From positions 17,747,638 through 17,811,637 of the forward strand of contig OZ059900.1 of the NCBI GenBank assembly GCA_964057225.1: a stretch of 64,000 nucleotides of DNA. The letters run 5' to 3'. This document shows, in pieces, positions 62,051 through 64,000 of this stretch. A model generated the notes under the pieces. That model worked only from the letters and a program-made list of their open reading frames with translations. It did no database searches and had not been told where the DNA came from. The translations under genes were made by a program, and so were the position numbers. Position 1 is the first letter of the stretch, and the number at the start of each line of letters is the position of its first letter. This DNA is from Auanema rhodensis (Eukaryota; Nematoda; Chromadorea; Rhabditida; Rhabditidae).

Positions 62051-64000
62051 CCCTCAGAATATGCTAATTTCCTTAATTTTCTAACCCCTGTTTTTTTGTC
62101 GTGAAAGTGGAACTAGACGTTGTACGAACAATTTTGAGCTAGGTTTCATTGACATTGCATGAGTTTGAACACATGAAATCGTAAGTCAAAACCTTGTTTA
62201 CAGCGAAATTTCCAAAAACTGGTTTTCCAGCATAATAAAATATTTCTCATGGGAAATACTGTGTTTTTGTATTTTTCTAGTGTTCAGCATGTGAAATGCT
62301 TCATTTTAGTATGTAACACGCTGAAATTCGTTGCATTTGACGACTCATATGAACCAAAATCGATTTAATCAATATTAGCCATAAGGGGTGTGCCCTCAGA
62401 ATATGCTAATTTCCTTAATTTTCTAACCCCTGTTTTGTTGTCGTGAAAGTGGAACTAGACGTTGTACGAACAATTTTGAGCTAGGTTTCATTGACATTGC
62501 ATGAGTTTGAACACATGAAATCGTAAGTCAAAACCTTGTTTACAGCGAAATTTCCAAAAACTCGTTTTCCAGCATAATAAAATATTTCTCATGGGAAAAA
62601 CTGTGTTTTTGTATTTTTCTAGTGTTCAGCATGTAAAATGCTTCATTTTAGTATGTAACACGCTGAAATTCGTTGCATTTGACGACTCATATGAACAAAA
62701 ATCGATTTAATCAATATTAGCCATAAGGGGCGTGCCCTCAGAATATGCTAATTTCCTTAATTTTCTAACCCCTGTTTTTTTGTCGTGAAAGTGGAACTAG
62801 ACGTTGTACGAACAATTTTGAGCTAGGTTTCATTGACATTGCATGAGTTTGAACACATGAAATCGTAAGTCAAAACCTTGTTTACAGCGAAATTTCCAAA
62901 AACTGGTTTTCCAGCATAATAAAATATTTCTCATGGGAAATACTGTGTTTTTGTATTTTTCTAGTGTTCAGCATGTGAAATGCTTCATTTTAGTATGTAA
63001 CACGCTGAAATTCGTTGCATTTGACGACTCATATGAACCAAAATCGATTTAATCAATATTAGCCATAAGGGGTGTGCCCTCAGAATATGCTAATTTCCTT
63101 AATTTTCTAACCCCTGTTTTGTTGTCGTGAAAGTGGAACTAGACGTTGTAGGAACAATTTTGAGCTAGGTTTCATTGACATTGCATGAGTTTGAACACAT
63201 GAAATCGTAAGTCAAAACCTTGTTTACAGCGAAATTTCCAAAAACTGGTTTTCCAGCATAATAAAATATTTCTCATGGGAAATACTGTGTTTTTGTATTT
63301 TTATAGTGTTCAGCATGTAAAATGCTTCATTTTAGTATGTAACACGCTGAAATTCGTTGCATTTGACGACTCATATGAACAAAAATCGATTTAATCAATA
63401 TTAGCCATAAGAGGCGTGCCCTCAGAATATGCTAATTTCCTTAATTTTCTAACCCCTGTTTTTTTGTCGTGAAAGTGGAACTAGACGTTGTAATAACAAT
63501 TTTGAGCTAGGTTTCATTGACATTGCATGAGTTTGAACACATGAAATCGTAAGTCAAAACCTTGTTTACAGCGAAATTTCAAAAACTGGTTTTCCAGCAT
63601 AATAAAATATTTCTCATGGGAAATACTGTGTTTTTGTATTTTTCTAGTGTTCAAAAACTGGTTTTCCAGCATAATAAAATATTTCTCATGGGAAATACTG
63701 TGTTTTTGTATTTTTCTAGTGTTCAGCATGTAAAATGCTTCATTTTAGTATGTAACACGCTGAAATTCGTTTCATTTGACGACTCATATGAACAAAAATC
63801 GATTTAATCAATATTAGCCATAAGGGGCGTGCCCTCAGAATATGCTAATTTCCTTAATTTTCTAACCCCTGTTTTTTTGTCGTGAAAGTGGAACTAGACG
63901 TTGTAGGAACAATTTTGAGCTAGATTTCATTGACATTGCATGAGTTTGAACACATGAAATCGTAAGTCAAAACCTTGTTTACAGCGAAATTTCCAAAAAC
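61950..64000 (-). repeat. 2-kb block matching 39.1-41.15 kb
   Basis: The marks gaaccaaaatc, ggtgtgccc, gggaaaaact (62,593), aagaggcg, ttgtaataacaa, the 72-bp duplication and gctagattt all fall 22,848 bp from their counterparts at 39.1-41.15 kb. The block is cut by the window end, so its true length is unknown. Confidence 0.7.
63581..63724 (-). repeat. Marker monomer 6, 72-bp tandem duplication
   Basis: The copies lie at 63581-63652 and 63653-63724. It is 4856 bp from marker 5. The surrounding 2 kb, up to the window end, matches 39.1-41.15 kb at offset 22,848. Confidence 0.9.

Larger units (their letters stand above)
18519..64000 (-). repeat. Right arm of satellite array, about 132 monomers, inverted
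   Basis: This is the same 342-bp monomer as the left arm, but read on the minus strand. The boundary motif appears as tagtgttcagcatg at each unit. The array runs to the window end without interruption by another sequence class. It contains variant types not seen in the left arm: aatataagcc with ataaagggcg, cagaatctgc, and gctagattt (plus-strand spelling). Six monomers are 413 bp instead of 342 bp through an internal 72-bp duplication. The array ends mid-monomer at 64000, so it continues beyond the window. There are no genes or mobile elements. Confidence 0.97.

Noticed and set aside
1-64000. CRISPR array
   Set aside because: The repeats are contiguous 342-bp monomers without unique spacers. 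Unit size and structure do not fit CRISPR.
1-64000. Naming the host, for example a darkling beetle whose satellites are of similar length
   Set aside because: Length and AT-richness alone do not identify a species, and I do not recognise the monomer. A database search with positions 1-342 would decide.

Overview
The window is satellite DNA from end to end. Every stretch I examined is a copy of one AT-rich monomer of about 342 bp, arranged head to tail. I found no gene, tRNA, rRNA, transposon, microsatellite block or unique flanking sequence. The monomer recurs about 186 times. Copies differ mainly by single-base changes and by a short A-run of 6 or 7. This points to a eukaryotic genome and to centromeric or pericentromeric heterochromatin. 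A monomer near 340 bp (about two nucleosome repeats) is common in insect and plant satellites, but I do not recognise this sequence and cannot name the species.

Layout: positions 1-18518 carry about 54 monomers in one orientation, called plus here. The array inverts at 18518/18519, and positions 18519-64000 carry about 132 monomers in the opposite orientation. The two arms form a very large inverted repeat around a 77-bp spacer (18443-18519). The right arm is not the mirror of the left arm at the level of monomer variants, which argues against a simple fold-back read artefact.

Within each arm, variants follow higher-order patterns. The left arm shows 11-mer and 8-mer multimers that differ by one internal 3-monomer block. 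The right arm is a patchwork of 3-mers and longer blocks copied over several kilobases. A roughly 9-kb direct segmental duplication (about 33.96-42.66 kb and 47.78-56.82 kb) is the largest. A distinctive 413-bp monomer, with a 72-bp segment present twice, recurs six times from 36.6 kb on and tracks the copying history.

No genes work together here. Open reading frames of 69-81 codons exist only where a substitution or the 72-bp duplication removes a stop, and I reject them as coding. The interest lies in array architecture: the inversion, the nested multimers, the marker monomer, short palindromes inside the monomer, and the zoning of sequence variants.
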